Counted from the stretch's first letter, positions 9,394 through 18,005 are shown. The stretch: DNA of 64,000 nucleotides from an uncultured Opitutia bacterium (GCA_903881475.1 CAIRTK010000017.1:32153-96152); one strand, 5' to 3'. The notes: a model not told the origin generated them from the letters alone. Translations and numbers: made by a program.

Positions 9394-11184
9394 TTATTTC
9401 TTCTTCTTCGGCGTGACGTTCTTCATCGGTTTGCCGGCGAGGGCGGCCATGTCTTCCATGGCGATGCCGCCGGGCGAGGCGACGTCACCCTCGTCCTTCA
9501 GCCGGTTGATGATGAGCTGCTGGCCGATGGTGAAGAGACCGTTGATCGTGGAGTAGAGCGCGAGGGCGCACGAGAAGGAGTAGCAGAACAGGATGAAGAT
9601 CCAGGGCATGAACTTGAGCATCCGGGCCTGCGCGTTGTCGACGGAGGGCTGTGGCGTGAGGCGCATCTGGAAGATCATCGTGGCGCCCATGAGGAGCGGC
9701 ATGATGTTGATCGGGAGGCCGAACACGTGGCCGACGGTGTCGGCGGCGGCCAGGTCGTGCGCCCAGAGGAAGGGCTCGAACCGCAGCTCGGCGGCGCTCT
9801 GCAGCATCTGGTAGAAGCCGAAGAAGAACGGCATCGTGATCAGGATGGGGATGCAGCCGCCGACCGGGTTCACCTTGTGCTTCTTGAAGAGCTCCATCGT
9901 CGCGGCCTGGAGCTTCTGGGGGTTGTCCTTGAATTTCTCCCGGACGGCCTGCATCTCGGGCTGGATCTTCTGCATGCGCTTCGCCGAGCGCGACGCGGCG
10001 AGCGTGAAGGGCACGAAGACGATCTTGAGGATCAGGGTGGTCACGATGATCGTGAAGCCCCAGTTCGGAATGCCCTGGTGCACCCAGGTCATGAGGGTAA
10101 GCAGGATCTGGCTGAACCACTTGAAGAACCCGAACTGCATGACCTTGTCCTGGTCGGCCTTGAAGATGTCGGTGTTGGAGAGCCGGCGGTATTCCTTCGG
10201 GCCGGCGTAGAAGCTGAGGCCAAGTGTGGCGCTGCCGTGGGCGGGGAGCGGCTTGACGTCGAACTGCGCGGCGGCGGCGAGGCCGTAGGCATTGCGCTGG
10301 TCGTCCGGGGCCAGCGGCCGCAGCTTGACACGGTGGGTAAGGAGGCCCACGCCGGGCTGGTCGGGCGTGAGGATGCCGGTGAAGAACTGGTTGGTGAGGG
10401 ACGCCCAGACGATCGGTCCGCCGCTGGCGATCGAGGGCTTCGGGTCGCTGGCGCCGATGCCGAAGAAACCGTTGCCACCCTCGAGCTGCGTCCGGGCGAT
10501 GAAGGTCTGGTCGCTCCCGGTAGAAAAGCCGGTGGAGATGCGCTGGCCGTACACCGAGTCACTGACCGGCGCGATGGTGCCCAGGCTGAGGGCGATCCGC
10601 GGTACCGGCACGAACTTGTCGGTGAGGTTGCGCAGCGTGGTCTCGGAACGGAGCTGGTAGGGATCGTGGGTGTCGTCCGGCTGGGCGACGAGCGAGTACC
10701 GGCGGGTCACCTCGATCTGCTGGCCGAGCACGGCGCGGTAAACGACCTCGGTGGCGGTCTGCGAGACGAGCTGGAACGGGGTGGAGGCGTCGAGGCCGGG
10801 AAAATCGGTGAACGCCAACATCGGGTCGGCATGCAGGGCGTTGAACAGGTAGGGCTCGGGGTGGTTGAGCTCGGTGGGGAACTTGCGCAGGCCGATGTCG
10901 CGGATGGCGCCGCCGAAGTCGGTGAAATTGACCGCGATGTAGTCGTTCTGGAGCGTCGTGATGGTCGCGTGGGCGGGAGGCGTGGCGAGGGCGGTGAGCG
11001 TGGTGGCGCCGGGGGCCGGTACGGCCGCCGCGGGGGTGCGGGCGGCGGAGGTGTCCGCGGGCGACACGACGGCGCTGGCCGGGGTCGGCACGGGGGCCGG
11101 CGGGGCGAATTTCTGGCCGAGGTAAAGGCTGGCGAAGGCGGCGACGATGAGCAGGCCGCCGATGAAGGCATTCTTTTTGTCCAT
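9394..11184 (-). CDS. yidC: Membrane protein insertase YidC
   Basis: A 596-residue insertase. It has an N-terminal anchor (about 7-25), an alanine/proline linker, a large periplasmic domain (about 70-350), then the conserved 60KD inner-membrane core with WGFTIIVTTLILKIVFVPFT, the cytoplasmic hairpin (SAKRMQKIQPEMQAVREKFK), and further helices including CIPILITMPFFFGFYQML. The C-terminus is basic (KKKK), suited to ribosome contact. It is the last gene of rpmH-rnpA-yidD-yidC, 27 bases after yidD. Confidence 0.97.
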   Translation of the reverse strand: MDKKNAFIGGLLIVAAFASLYLGQKFAPPAPVPTPASAVVSPADTSAARTPAAAVPAPGATTLTALATPPAHATITTLQNDYIAVNFTDFGGAIRDIGLRKFPTELNHPEPYLFNALHADPMLAFTDFPGLDASTPFQLVSQTATEVVYRAVLGQQIEVTRRYSLVAQPDDTHDPYQLRSETTLRNLTDKFVPVPRIALSLGTIAPVSDSVYGQRISTGFSTGSDQTFIARTQLEGGNGFFGIGASDPKPSIASGGPIVWASLTNQFFTGILTPDQPGVGLLTHRVKLRPLAPDDQRNAYGLAAAAQFDVKPLPAHGSATLGLSFYAGPKEYRRLSNTDIFKADQDKVMQFGFFKWFSQILLTLMTWVHQGIPNWGFTIIVTTLILKIVFVPFTLAASRSAKRMQKIQPEMQAVREKFKDNPQKLQAATMELFKKHKVNPVGGCIPILITMPFFFGFYQMLQSAAELRFEPFLWAHDLAAADTVGHVFGLPINIMPLLMGATMIFQMRLTPQPSVDNAQARMLKFMPWIFILFCYSFSCALALYSTINGLFTIGQQLIINRLKDEGDVASPGGIAMEDMAALAGKPMKNVTPKKKK

Positions 11185-11211
11185 GAAAAGGAGAGGGGAA
11201 AGGATCCGCGG

Positions 11212-11538
11212 TCAGCCTTGGGCCGGAGTGGCCTTGGAAACGCTGACGCAGGAAAACTTGGCGCGCGGCGGCGGCACGGGGTCGAACCCGCCCGGGTGCA
11301 GCGGCGTGCATTTCACGAGCCGGCAGGCGGCGAGGACCAGCCCCAGCAGCACGCCGCGCGTGCGGATCGCCTCGGCGGCGTAGTGGGAGCAACTCGGCGA
11401 AAACCGGCAGCCGCAGGCCGCGCCGAAGATCGCGGGCAGGGCGGGCGAGAGCGTGCGCTGGTAGAGCCAGATCAGGCCGAGCAGGGCCGACGCCGGCAGG
11501 CGGACGAGGCGGGCGAAAAGCGACGGCTGGTCAGGCAT
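11212..11538 (-). CDS. yidD: Membrane protein insertion efficiency factor YidD
   Basis: A 108-residue YidD protein. It has an N-terminal amphipathic/membrane stretch (LPASALLGLIWLYQRTLSPA), then the cysteine motif CRFSPSCSHYAAEAI and the HPGGFDPVP box that define the family. The start MPDQPSLF at 11538 overlaps the end of rnpA by 8 bases, the usual arrangement. The C-terminal tail after DPVPPP is about 20 residues longer than the core family. Confidence 0.93.
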   Translation of the reverse strand: MPDQPSLFARLVRLPASALLGLIWLYQRTLSPALPAIFGAACGCRFSPSCSHYAAEAIRTRGVLLGLVLAACRLVKCTPLHPGGFDPVPPPRAKFSCVSVSKATPAQG

Positions 11539-11896
11539 GGGGCGGCGGCGAGAATTTGCGGCACGCGTCGGCGAACTTCTGCTCGAGCGCCGGATAGTCG
11601 AGGCGGTTGATCGCGGCGCGGGCGACGAGCACGAGGTCGGAGCCGGCGGGGACGAGGGCCTGGTGCTGACGGAAGACCTCGCGCAGGCGGCGCTTGGCGC
11701 GGTTGCGCTGGACGGCGGCGCCGACGGAGGCGATGGACGCCACGACGCCGACGCGGGCCGGTGCGGCGGGCTGGGCGCCGGCCGGGCGGCGGAAAAACCA
11801 GGCGGTGAAGGCGCCGCAGTCGATGCGGCGGCCCTGTTCGCGCGCGGTGCGGAAATCACCCGGGCGGCGCAGGTGCTGCTCAGGGCGGAAGCGCAT
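11531..11896 (-). CDS. rnpA: Ribonuclease P protein component
   Basis: A 121-residue basic protein that assists the RNase P RNA in maturing tRNA 5' ends. The RNR box is present as VQRNRAKRRLREVFR, and the N-terminus (MRFRPEQHLRRPGDFR) is typical. Position between rpmH and yidD confirms it. The start at 11896 is chosen because upstream codons run back through the rpmH gene in another frame. The 3' end overlaps yidD. Confidence 0.94.
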   Translation of the reverse strand: MRFRPEQHLRRPGDFRTAREQGRRIDCGAFTAWFFRRPAGAQPAAPARVGVVASIASVGAAVQRNRAKRRLREVFRQHQALVPAGSDLVLVARAAINRLDYPALEQKFADACRKFSPPPHA

Positions 11897-11925
11897 GGGA
11901 CCACGGCTCGCGGGAGCGAGCGGGC

Positions 11926-12063
11926 TCAGACCACCGTCAGGCGCTTGCGACCCTTGAGCCGGCGGGACTTGATGACTTTGCGGCCGCCACGGGTGGCCAT
12001 GCGGGCACGGTAACCGATCTTGCGGGCGCGCTTTTTGCGGTGCGGGCGGAATGTAGGTTTCAT
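11926..12063 (-). CDS. rpmH: 50S ribosomal protein L34
   Basis: A 45-residue, strongly basic protein reading [20 protein letters not shown] at the start and ending KRLTVV. Length and sequence fit L34. It is the first gene of rpmH-rnpA-yidD-yidC, 29 bases before rnpA. dnaA is not next to it within this window. Confidence 0.95.
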   Translation of the reverse strand: MKPTFRPHRKKRARKIGYRARMATRGGRKVIKSRRLKGRKRLTVV

Positions 12064-12081
12064 GACTTTTGAAGAAAAAGA

Positions 12082-12101
12082 GGGTCAGAAGTGCCTGACC
12101 C
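12082..12101 (-). promoter_or_regulatory. Hairpin in the rpmH leader (attenuator, promoter overlap or REP-like)
   Basis: On the rpmH strand, GGGTCAG-GCACTT-CTGACCC is a perfect 7-bp stem followed by TCTTTTTCTT, a terminator-like shape 18 bases before the rpmH ATG. A perfect TTGACA (12111-12116) lies just upstream, and a -10 box at normal spacing would fall within the hairpin. Either the hairpin is an attenuator for transcription from further upstream, or it is a small REP-like palindrome at the promoter. Confidence 0.4.
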
Positions 12102-12223
12102 CCCATGGGGTGTCAAGGGCGTGATTTGGGATAGAAACGGAGGCGGAGTTAAGCGCAAAGACGCGAAGAGGCGAAGGTCGGATGAAGGAGGAGGGGTGTT
12201 TGGAGCAGGTTTGGCGGATCTGA

Positions 12224-12281
12224 TGTGGGGCGGATGCCCTCACCCGCCTTCAAGCCTGCGGGGTGAGGGCACCCACCCACA
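12224..12281. repeat. Palindromic element, family GTGAGGGCACCC (copy 1)
   Basis: Imperfect palindrome of about 21-base arms (12224-12245 and 12261-12281), outer TGTGGG/CCCACA, inner GCCCTCACCC/GGGTGAGGGC. It lies just past the stop of the Y-family polymerase. A related copy is at 54876-54936. A single purine-rich repeat arm (GCAAAGACGCGAAGAGGCGA, from 12154) precedes it. The rest of 12064-12286 shows no gene. Confidence 0.6.
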
Positions 12282-12286
12282 GCGAT

Positions 12287-13579
12287 TCATTCCTCTGGCG
12301 GTGGGGTAGGCGCGGGCTGCTTGGGGCGCAGGCGGCGGCCGCGCTGGGCGTCGATTTCCTCGATCTCGGGGTCGGGGATACGGGTGAAGGCGATGCGCAT
12401 CGGGGCATAGGCGGTGGCGCCGTGCGCGCCGCCGAAGTAGACGGAATTCTTGCCGAAGGTCTGGTTGAGGGTGTCGACGGCGCCGAGCAGACGGCTGCGC
12501 GTCTCCTCCTTCTGGCCTTCGAAGAGATCGCCGGTGTGCAGCGCGGAGGCGAGGAGTTGGTGGAGGATGATGCCGACCTGTTTCGGCGCCAGCGACTGGT
12601 GCGTTTTCGGGCGGCGGGACCAGAGTTCGTTCAGGACGTGCGTGAAGTGGAGGGTGTCCTGGGTTTCGTTAAAGCGGAGGTCACCGCTCCAGTCGGTGCC
12701 GTCGCGGTAACCGACCGAGAGGCTCAGGCCGCCGGCATAGAGCTGATCGTGGCGCAGGCGCATCGCGGCCTTCTGGAGGAGGCGGTGGAGCACGGCGAGC
12801 GCGGCGGGAGCGTTGCGCTTTTCGGGTGGGAGCACGTGGCTGTGGCCGATGGTGCTCTGGCGCGCGGCCTCGCGCTCCTGAACGCCGCCGTGGAGCCAGT
12901 CGTGAAACCGCGCGCCCTCGACGCTGCCCCAGACAGCGCGGAGGCGGGCGCTGCTGGCGGCGTAGAGCTTTTCCACGTTGTCGATGCCCGCGGCGCGCAG
13001 GCGCTTCTCCATGTTTTCGCCGATGCCGGTGAACTCGCCGAGCTTGATGTGGAGGATTTTTTCCGGGATGTCCGCCTCGTCGAAGAGCACGAGGCCGTCG
13101 GGCTTTTGGAGATCGGAGGCGAGCTTCGCGATGAACCAGTTGGGGCCGATGCCGATGGAGCAGCGGAGATGGCGGCCGACTTTCTGGTAGATTTTCTGGC
13201 GGATCTCCTCGGCGAGCTTCAGGGCACGGGCGGGCTGGGCGAGGTCGCCGGACAACTCGCACTCCAGTTCGTCGATCGACTGGATTTTCTTCACATGAAC
13301 GAGCGTCTCGACGACCTCCTTCAGTTTCCGGTGATACTGGATGTAGAGTTCGGGCCGGGCCTCGACGATGATGATGCCGGGGCATTGCTGGCGCGCCTCG
13401 CCGACGCGGACGTTGCGCTTCAGGCCGAGTTGCTTGGCCTCGATGCTGACCGCGATGGAGCCGGTGGTCTCGGCCAGCACGGGCACGACAATCAGCGGCT
13501 TCCCGCGCAACTCCGGCCGGTCCTGCTGCTCGACGGAGGCGAAGAAGGAGTTGAAGTCGATGGCGAGGGCGCGGAGCAC
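12287..13579 (-). CDS. Y-family translesion DNA polymerase (DinB/UmuC-like)
   Basis: A 430-residue error-prone polymerase that copies past DNA lesions. Palm-domain carboxylates are D8 (AIDFNSFFASVEQ) and D103-E104 (QSIDELE). The fingers segment (AVSIEAKQLGLKRNVRVGEA), the thumb helix-hairpin-helix (LGEFTGIGENMEKRLRAAGI) and the little-finger domain follow, so the enzyme looks intact. The C-terminus (APTPPPEE) has no obvious beta-clamp peptide. No lexA-like box or umuD partner is visible nearby. Subfamily (IV versus V-like) is not settled. Confidence 0.9.
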   Translation of the reverse strand: MLRALAIDFNSFFASVEQQDRPELRGKPLIVVPVLAETTGSIAVSIEAKQLGLKRNVRVGEARQQCPGIIIVEARPELYIQYHRKLKEVVETLVHVKKIQSIDELECELSGDLAQPARALKLAEEIRQKIYQKVGRHLRCSIGIGPNWFIAKLASDLQKPDGLVLFDEADIPEKILHIKLGEFTGIGENMEKRLRAAGIDNVEKLYAASSARLRAVWGSVEGARFHDWLHGGVQEREAARQSTIGHSHVLPPEKRNAPAALAVLHRLLQKAAMRLRHDQLYAGGLSLSVGYRDGTDWSGDLRFNETQDTLHFTHVLNELWSRRPKTHQSLAPKQVGIILHQLLASALHTGDLFEGQKEETRSRLLGAVDTLNQTFGKNSVYFGGAHGATAYAPMRIAFTRIPDPEIEEIDAQRGRRLRPKQPAPTPPPEE

Positions 13580-13654
13580 GCCGGGATTCTCCGCTGCGGC
13601 CAGGAGCTGTCAAACGGCTGATGATGGAGCCGCGGCGCCCTCGCCGCAGAGTGT

Positions 13655-14644
13655 TCACCAAGCGTAAGCTTCCGGAGCCGAGCCGCCGGGGCCGGGGAAG
13701 ATTTCGTTGAGCTGCTGGAGGGTTTCGGGCGTGAGCTTGAGTTCCAGGGCGCGCAGGGCGTCGGTGAGTTGCTCCATGGTGCGCGGGCCGATGATCGGGG
13801 CAGTGACCACGGGCTGTGCGAGGAGCCAAGCGAGGGCGACGTCGCCGGGCGCGGCGCCGAGTTGGGTGCAGAGCGCTTCGTAGCGCTCGAGTTGCGGGCG
13901 CTTGGCGTTGATCTGCTTCTCGAAATCGGGCGCGGCGCGGCGGCCGGCGGCGGCCTTGGCCAGCGCGCCTCCGAGCAGGCCTCCGCCCAGCGGGCTCCAC
14001 GGGATCAGGCCGAGGCCGAAGTGACGGCACGCGGGGATCACCTCGAGCTCGATCGTGCGACTGGCGAGATTGTAGAGGCTTTGCTCGCAGACGAGCCGCG
14101 CTGAAGATGCGCGAAGGTCCGCGGTCGTGCAGGCCGTGGCCAGATCCCAGCCGGCGAAGTTGCTCGAGCCGACGTAGTAAATCTTGCCTTGGCGCTGGAG
14201 CGTTTCCATCGCGCCCATCCACTCGTCCACCGGACACAGGCGGTCGACGTGGTGCATCTGGTAGAGGTCAATGCGGTCGGTCTGCATCCGGCGCAGGCTG
14301 GCTTCGCAGCCTTGGATGATCTTCCGGGCGCTCAGGCCGCGATCAAGGTTCGGGTCGGGACGGGCAGGCGAGTCCATCATCCCGTAGATCTTGGTGGCGA
14401 GGACGACGAAATCGCGGCGTCCGCCGCCTTGGGCGAACCAGCGGCCGAGGATGTGCTCGGTGACGCCCTCACTGCGCTTGCGGCCGTAGACGTCGGCGGT
14501 GTCGAAGAAATTGATGCCCAGCTCGACGGCGCGGTCCATCAGGGCGAAGGCGTCGGCCTCGCTCGTGAACGGGCCGAAGTTCATGGTGCCGAGGCAGAGC
14601 CGGGAGACGCGGAGGCCGGAGCGGCCAAGGTGGGTGTAGTGCAT
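13655..14644 (-). CDS. Aldo/keto reductase (heptamer array at its start)
   Basis: A 329-residue NADPH-dependent oxidoreductase of the AKR superfamily. The catalytic tetrad is D48, Y53 (FDTADVYGRK), K85 (LATK) and H131 (DLYQMHH). The C-terminal IIGPRTMEQL phosphate-binding segment is present. The start MHYTHLGRSGLRVS at 14644 is fixed by homology. The frame stays open upstream only because the heptamer array reads as a 7-residue peptide repeat, so longer starts are rejected. No Shine-Dalgarno sequence can exist, since the array reaches the ATG. Confidence 0.9.
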   Translation of the reverse strand: MHYTHLGRSGLRVSRLCLGTMNFGPFTSEADAFALMDRAVELGINFFDTADVYGRKRSEGVTEHILGRWFAQGGGRRDFVVLATKIYGMMDSPARPDPNLDRGLSARKIIQGCEASLRRMQTDRIDLYQMHHVDRLCPVDEWMGAMETLQRQGKIYYVGSSNFAGWDLATACTTADLRASSARLVCEQSLYNLASRTIELEVIPACRHFGLGLIPWSPLGGGLLGGALAKAAAGRRAAPDFEKQINAKRPQLERYEALCTQLGAAPGDVALAWLLAQPVVTAPIIGPRTMEQLTDALRALELKLTPETLQQLNEIFPGPGGSAPEAYAW

Positions 14645-14742
14645 GGGAGCAGGGAGCAGGGAGCAGGGAGCAGGGAGCAGGGAGCAGGGAGCAGGGAGCA
14701 GGGAGCAGGGAGCAGGGAGCAGGGAGCAGGGAGCAGGGAGCA
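14645..14742. repeat. Heptanucleotide tandem array, 14 copies
   Basis: Fourteen exact copies of GGGAGCA (TGCTCCC on the strand of the reductase gene), 98 bases, ending directly against the ATG at 14644. Because 7 is not a multiple of 3 and the array is perfect, slippage could change its length easily. Its position replaces the normal ribosome-binding site. Confidence 0.95.
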
Positions 14743-14947
14743 GGTCCGATTTTTTCGGAACGTAACACACTAAGGCTGGTTTTACAGGAGGAATACCGAG
14801 GACGATCCGAGGGATGAAGGATTTGCATTCGCACCTAGGTCGAATGGATCGCGCCGGATTTCGTTTCAGGTCCGGCTCACGGCTGAAGGTGGCGCCGCCG
14901 AGTGCGCTTGCCTCGCGATTTGCGCTCCAGCAGCGTCGCGGCGAACC
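14743..14947. other. Intergenic region between divergent reductase and MutS-like genes
   Basis: About 205 bases between the heptamer array and the MutS-like gene. It must hold promoters for both directions. I see no complete palindrome or RNA gene; TTTTACAGGAGGAATA (14779-14794) resembles half of the TTACAGGAGG repeat family. Confidence 0.4.
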
Positions 14948-16570
14948 ATGAGCGACGATCCTTTGCCGCAAGCAGACAATGAGGTCGTGGCCAAAGGGGA
15001 TCGGCAGAAACGGCTGCTGGAACAAGTGCGCAAAGAGTGGGGCAAGCCCCTGGAGCGCGAACGGAATTTTGGGCTTATCAGGCTCTTTCACCGCTGGTCC
15101 AAGGCCACGGCATCCGTCGATGATTCAACGTGGGGCGACCTCGCAATGGACGAGGTGTTTGCGGCCATCGACCGCACCCGCTCGGTCACGGGGCAACAGG
15201 TGCTTTATCACGAGCTGCGAACCGGCTTAGCCGGGCCGGTCCTGCTGGCCGAGCGGGCGCGACAGCAGGATATCCTGCGCGATGACGCCAGCCTGCGCGA
15301 ACGCCTGCAGCTCTTGCTCGAGCAGCTCAATCGTCCGGGTGCCGAATATGTGGCGCCGCTGCTGCTGGGCGGCATGCCCGACAAACCGCGACTGGCATGG
15401 CTTTATCGCTCGTTGGCTGTGGCCTCCATGGGGTGCCTTGTGGCCACCGGTTTTTTCCATTGGATGGTCGTCCCTGTCCTGGTTCTCCTCCTCGTCAATG
15501 TCGCAATCTCGGCGACCTATGGACAGCGCATTCTGCCACATTTCACCGGCTTCGCGTCCATCAATACGTTGCTGGGTGTTGCGGCGGAAGTCGCGAAACT
15601 CCCAGACCGGCACGCGTTGCCCCAGTTGGGGGCCCTGCGTCAGTCAGCCCCGCTGATTGCCGGCCTTCGCAAACGCTTGGGCTGGCTGGTGGCCGACCGC
15701 AGCGCCATGCCAGAAATGACCCAGTGGCTTTTTGGCTACCTGAACATGATGTTCCTGTTCGATGTGCTGATCTTCCTGCGCTCGCTGAAGATACTGCGGG
15801 AAAAGCAGTCGCAGCTGGTGGGAATCTTCGAGGCCCTTGGCTCGCTCGATGCCTCGATCGCAGTGGCCTCCTATGTGTCCGGCCTCCCGGTGTTCTGCCG
15901 TCCCGAACTGGTCGAGACGCGCCGGCTCGAAGTCACCGGAATCTATCACCCGTTGATCCCGAACGCGGTCGACAATCCGCTGAGCCTCACGGACCGCGGG
16001 GCTCTCATCGCCGGGCCCAACATGGCGGGTAAGACCGCCTTCATCCGCACTATCGGCATCAACCTGATCCTCGCGCAGACCCTCGACCTGTGCCTTGCCC
16101 GCCGGGCGATCCTACCGCGTGCCGTTGTCCGGTCGGCCATCCGCCGCGAGGACAAGCTGAGCGAGGGCAGCAGTTACTTCTACAGCGAGATCAAGCAGGT
16201 GCAGGAATTCACGCAGCTCGGTGCCGGCGGCCCGCTGCACGTCATCCTGATCGATGAAATTTTCCGCGGGACAAACACCATCGAGCGGATTGCCAGTTCG
16301 GCGGCGGTGCTGCGCCATCTGGCCCGCACGCAGATCGTCCTCGCGACGACCCACGACTCCGAACTGCAGGCCCTGCTCGGCGACGTGTTCGCGATGTACC
16401 ACTTCAGCGATCAGGTCGTAAATGGCACCTACGGATTTGACTATCACATCTGCACCGGCCCGGTCCGCTCTCGCAACGCGATCAAGCTGCTGGCGCTGAG
16501 CGGTTATGCGAAGGAGATCACGGACGAGGCGGAGCGGCTCGCGGCCCAGCTCGAACCGCGGCCGGGTTGA
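14948..16570 (+). CDS. Membrane-anchored MutS-like ATPase
   Basis: A 540-residue protein with a MutS core-like helical region (about 60-150), one or two membrane segments (about 155-190), another hydrophobic segment (about 260-278), and a C-terminal MutS ATPase domain. Walker A is GPNMAGKTAFIR (356-367), Walker B ILIDEIF (434-439), with GTNTIER and the ATTHDSEL switch. The mismatch-recognition domain I is absent, so it is not a canonical repair protein. Similar membrane MutS homologues are known from several phyla without a clear role. It starts at ATG 14948 and reads away from the aldo/keto reductase. Confidence 0.85.
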   Translation: MSDDPLPQADNEVVAKGDRQKRLLEQVRKEWGKPLERERNFGLIRLFHRWSKATASVDDSTWGDLAMDEVFAAIDRTRSVTGQQVLYHELRTGLAGPVLLAERARQQDILRDDASLRERLQLLLEQLNRPGAEYVAPLLLGGMPDKPRLAWLYRSLAVASMGCLVATGFFHWMVVPVLVLLLVNVAISATYGQRILPHFTGFASINTLLGVAAEVAKLPDRHALPQLGALRQSAPLIAGLRKRLGWLVADRSAMPEMTQWLFGYLNMMFLFDVLIFLRSLKILREKQSQLVGIFEALGSLDASIAVASYVSGLPVFCRPELVETRRLEVTGIYHPLIPNAVDNPLSLTDRGALIAGPNMAGKTAFIRTIGINLILAQTLDLCLARRAILPRAVVRSAIRREDKLSEGSSYFYSEIKQVQEFTQLGAGGPLHVILIDEIFRGTNTIERIASSAAVLRHLARTQIVLATTHDSELQALLGDVFAMYHFSDQVVNGTYGFDYHICTGPVRSRNAIKLLALSGYAKEITDEAERLAAQLEPRPG

Positions 16571-16784
16571 GGGAACGGAACGACTCAGGCGGATGGGTAG
16601 TGGGCAGTTTTTTCCACAAGAAGTAGGGAACCCGGGTTTTAACACGAAGGCCGCCAAGGGCGCGAAGGACCGGGCTCGCGAAGGTTTCCTTAAGCCGGGC
16701 CCGGGCTTGGCCGCTGGGTGACTTTGCGATTCAAACCGCGGATTTTGGGTCGCATCGGGGAATGGGGTGTGTTGCTGGTGGGCG
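16571..16784. other. Intergenic spacer with a single purine-rich repeat arm
   Basis: 214 bases between the MutS-like and phosphoesterase genes. It contains TTTTAACACGAAGGCCGCCA (from 16637) followed by AGGGCGCGAAGG, one arm of the dispersed purine-rich palindrome family whose full copy is at 49552-49660. No other feature is visible. Confidence 0.5.
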
Positions 16785-17231
16785 GTGCGTATTGCGGTTT
16801 TTTCCGACACCCACGACCGGTATCCCCCCTCCCTGCCCGAGCGGCTGAAGGATGCGGATGAAATCTGGCATCTGGGCGATGTCTGCGATCCGTCCACGCT
16901 GGAGGAATTCGCGGCGCTGGGCCCGCCGTTGCTCGTGGTCCAAGGGAACTGCGACGCCCATGCCGGCTGGCCCGAGGCGCTGGAACTGGAGCGCGAGGGC
17001 GTGGCGTTCCTGCTGACGCATGTTCCCCCGCCGGAGGTGCCGGCGGGCGTTGCGGCGGTGCTGCACGGCCACACGCATGTGCCGCGGGACGAGATGATCG
17101 GCGGGGTGCGTTGGCTGAACCCGGGCTGCATCACGCGGCCGCGCGGGCCGGACCGGACGTTTGCCTGGCTGACGGTGAAACGCGGAAAGTTGACGAGCTG
17201 GGAACTCGTGCGAATCTCCGCCGAAGCATGA
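16785..17231 (+). CDS. YfcE/MJ0936-type metallophosphoesterase
   Basis: A 148-residue calcineurin-like phosphodiesterase. Metal-binding motifs appear in order: FSDTHD, HLGDVCD, QGNCDAH, LTHVP and HGHTHVP. The small size and motif set fit the YfcE phosphodiesterase group. The start is taken as GTG 16785 (VRIAVFSDTHD); an in-frame GTG at 16767 would add six residues (MCCWWA) that do not fit the family. Its TGA overlaps the ATG of the next gene (ATGA), so the two are translationally coupled. Confidence 0.85.
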   Translation: MRIAVFSDTHDRYPPSLPERLKDADEIWHLGDVCDPSTLEEFAALGPPLLVVQGNCDAHAGWPEALELEREGVAFLLTHVPPPEVPAGVAAVLHGHTHVPRDEMIGGVRWLNPGCITRPRGPDRTFAWLTVKRGKLTSWELVRISAEA

Positions 17232-17965
17232 GTGCGGAACAGCAGAACCTCTTCAGCCTGTTTGACCCCGCCCCGGGCGTGCACAAGGCGCCGCCGGCGA
17301 CCGGTGGCATTGTCTTTGAGCGCAGCCACCGGGCGCGCAACTACCGGCTGACCCTGCGGCGCGACGGCACGGCGGTGGCGGTGATCCCGGCGCGGGGCTC
17401 GGTGCGCGAGGCGGAGCGGTTTGTGGCGCAGCACACCGACTGGCTCGCCCGCGCCCGCGCGCGGCAGGCCCGCCGGCCGCGCGGCGCGGACATCTGGACG
17501 CTCGGCACGCATGTGCTGTGGCGAGGGGAGATGACGGAGATCCGGCAGGCGGCCGCCGGCGAACGTCCGCAGGTGTGCCTGGCGGCGGATGTGTTCCGCG
17601 TGCCGGCGTTTGACGGCGACCTGCGGCCGACGCTCGAGGCACACTTCGCGCGGCGCGGGAAGATCGAGCTGCCGGCGCGCACGTGGGAGCTGTCGGCGGT
17701 GACGGGCGTGGAGGTGAAGCAGGTGACGGTGCGCAACCAGCGCTCGCGGTGGGGCTCGTGCTCGGCGAACGGCACGATCTCGCTCAACTGGCGGCTGGTG
17801 CAGACGCCGGACTTCGTGCGCGACTACATCATTTACCACGAGCTGATGCATCTCCGCGAAATGAACCACTCGGCGCGCTTCTGGGCGCGGGTGGAGGAAG
17901 TGTGCCCCGGCTGGCGCGAGGCGGAGAAGTGGATTAAGCGCAACGGCAGCCTGCTGGGGTTGTGA
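17228..17965 (+). CDS. YgjP/DUF45-type zinc metallopeptidase
   Basis: A 245-residue protein of the M48-related YgjP family. The zinc site is HELMH (H204, E205, H208) with a third ligand at H214 (NHSARFW). The upstream RNQRSRWGSCS motif is characteristic of the family. No membrane helix is visible, so it is cytoplasmic. ATG 17228 overlaps the preceding stop by the ATGA arrangement. The substrate is unknown. Confidence 0.87.
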   Translation: MSAEQQNLFSLFDPAPGVHKAPPATGGIVFERSHRARNYRLTLRRDGTAVAVIPARGSVREAERFVAQHTDWLARARARQARRPRGADIWTLGTHVLWRGEMTEIRQAAAGERPQVCLAADVFRVPAFDGDLRPTLEAHFARRGKIELPARTWELSAVTGVEVKQVTVRNQRSRWGSCSANGTISLNWRLVQTPDFVRDYIIYHELMHLREMNHSARFWARVEEVCPGWREAEKWIKRNGSLLGL

Positions 17966-18005
17966 GGGGACCGCCGTCATGTCATCGCAGACCACCGGGC
18001 AGTTT

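Noticed and set aside
8461..11610. Long open frame of 1049 codons on the + strand
   Set aside because: Antisense to yebC and yidC, both confidently identified; the frame has low-complexity glycine, arginine and aspartate composition.
11926..13579. Replication origin next to rpmH
   Set aside because: No dnaA gene, DnaA-box cluster or AT-rich unwinding element was seen; the neighbouring gene is a Y-family polymerase.
14645..14742. CRISPR-like array
   Set aside because: The units are 7 bases with no spacers; it is a simple tandem repeat.
14645..15091. N-terminal extension of the aldo/keto reductase reading LLPAPCS repeats
   Set aside because: The frame is open only because the heptamer array gives a repeating peptide. 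The family start is MHYTHLGRSG at 14644.
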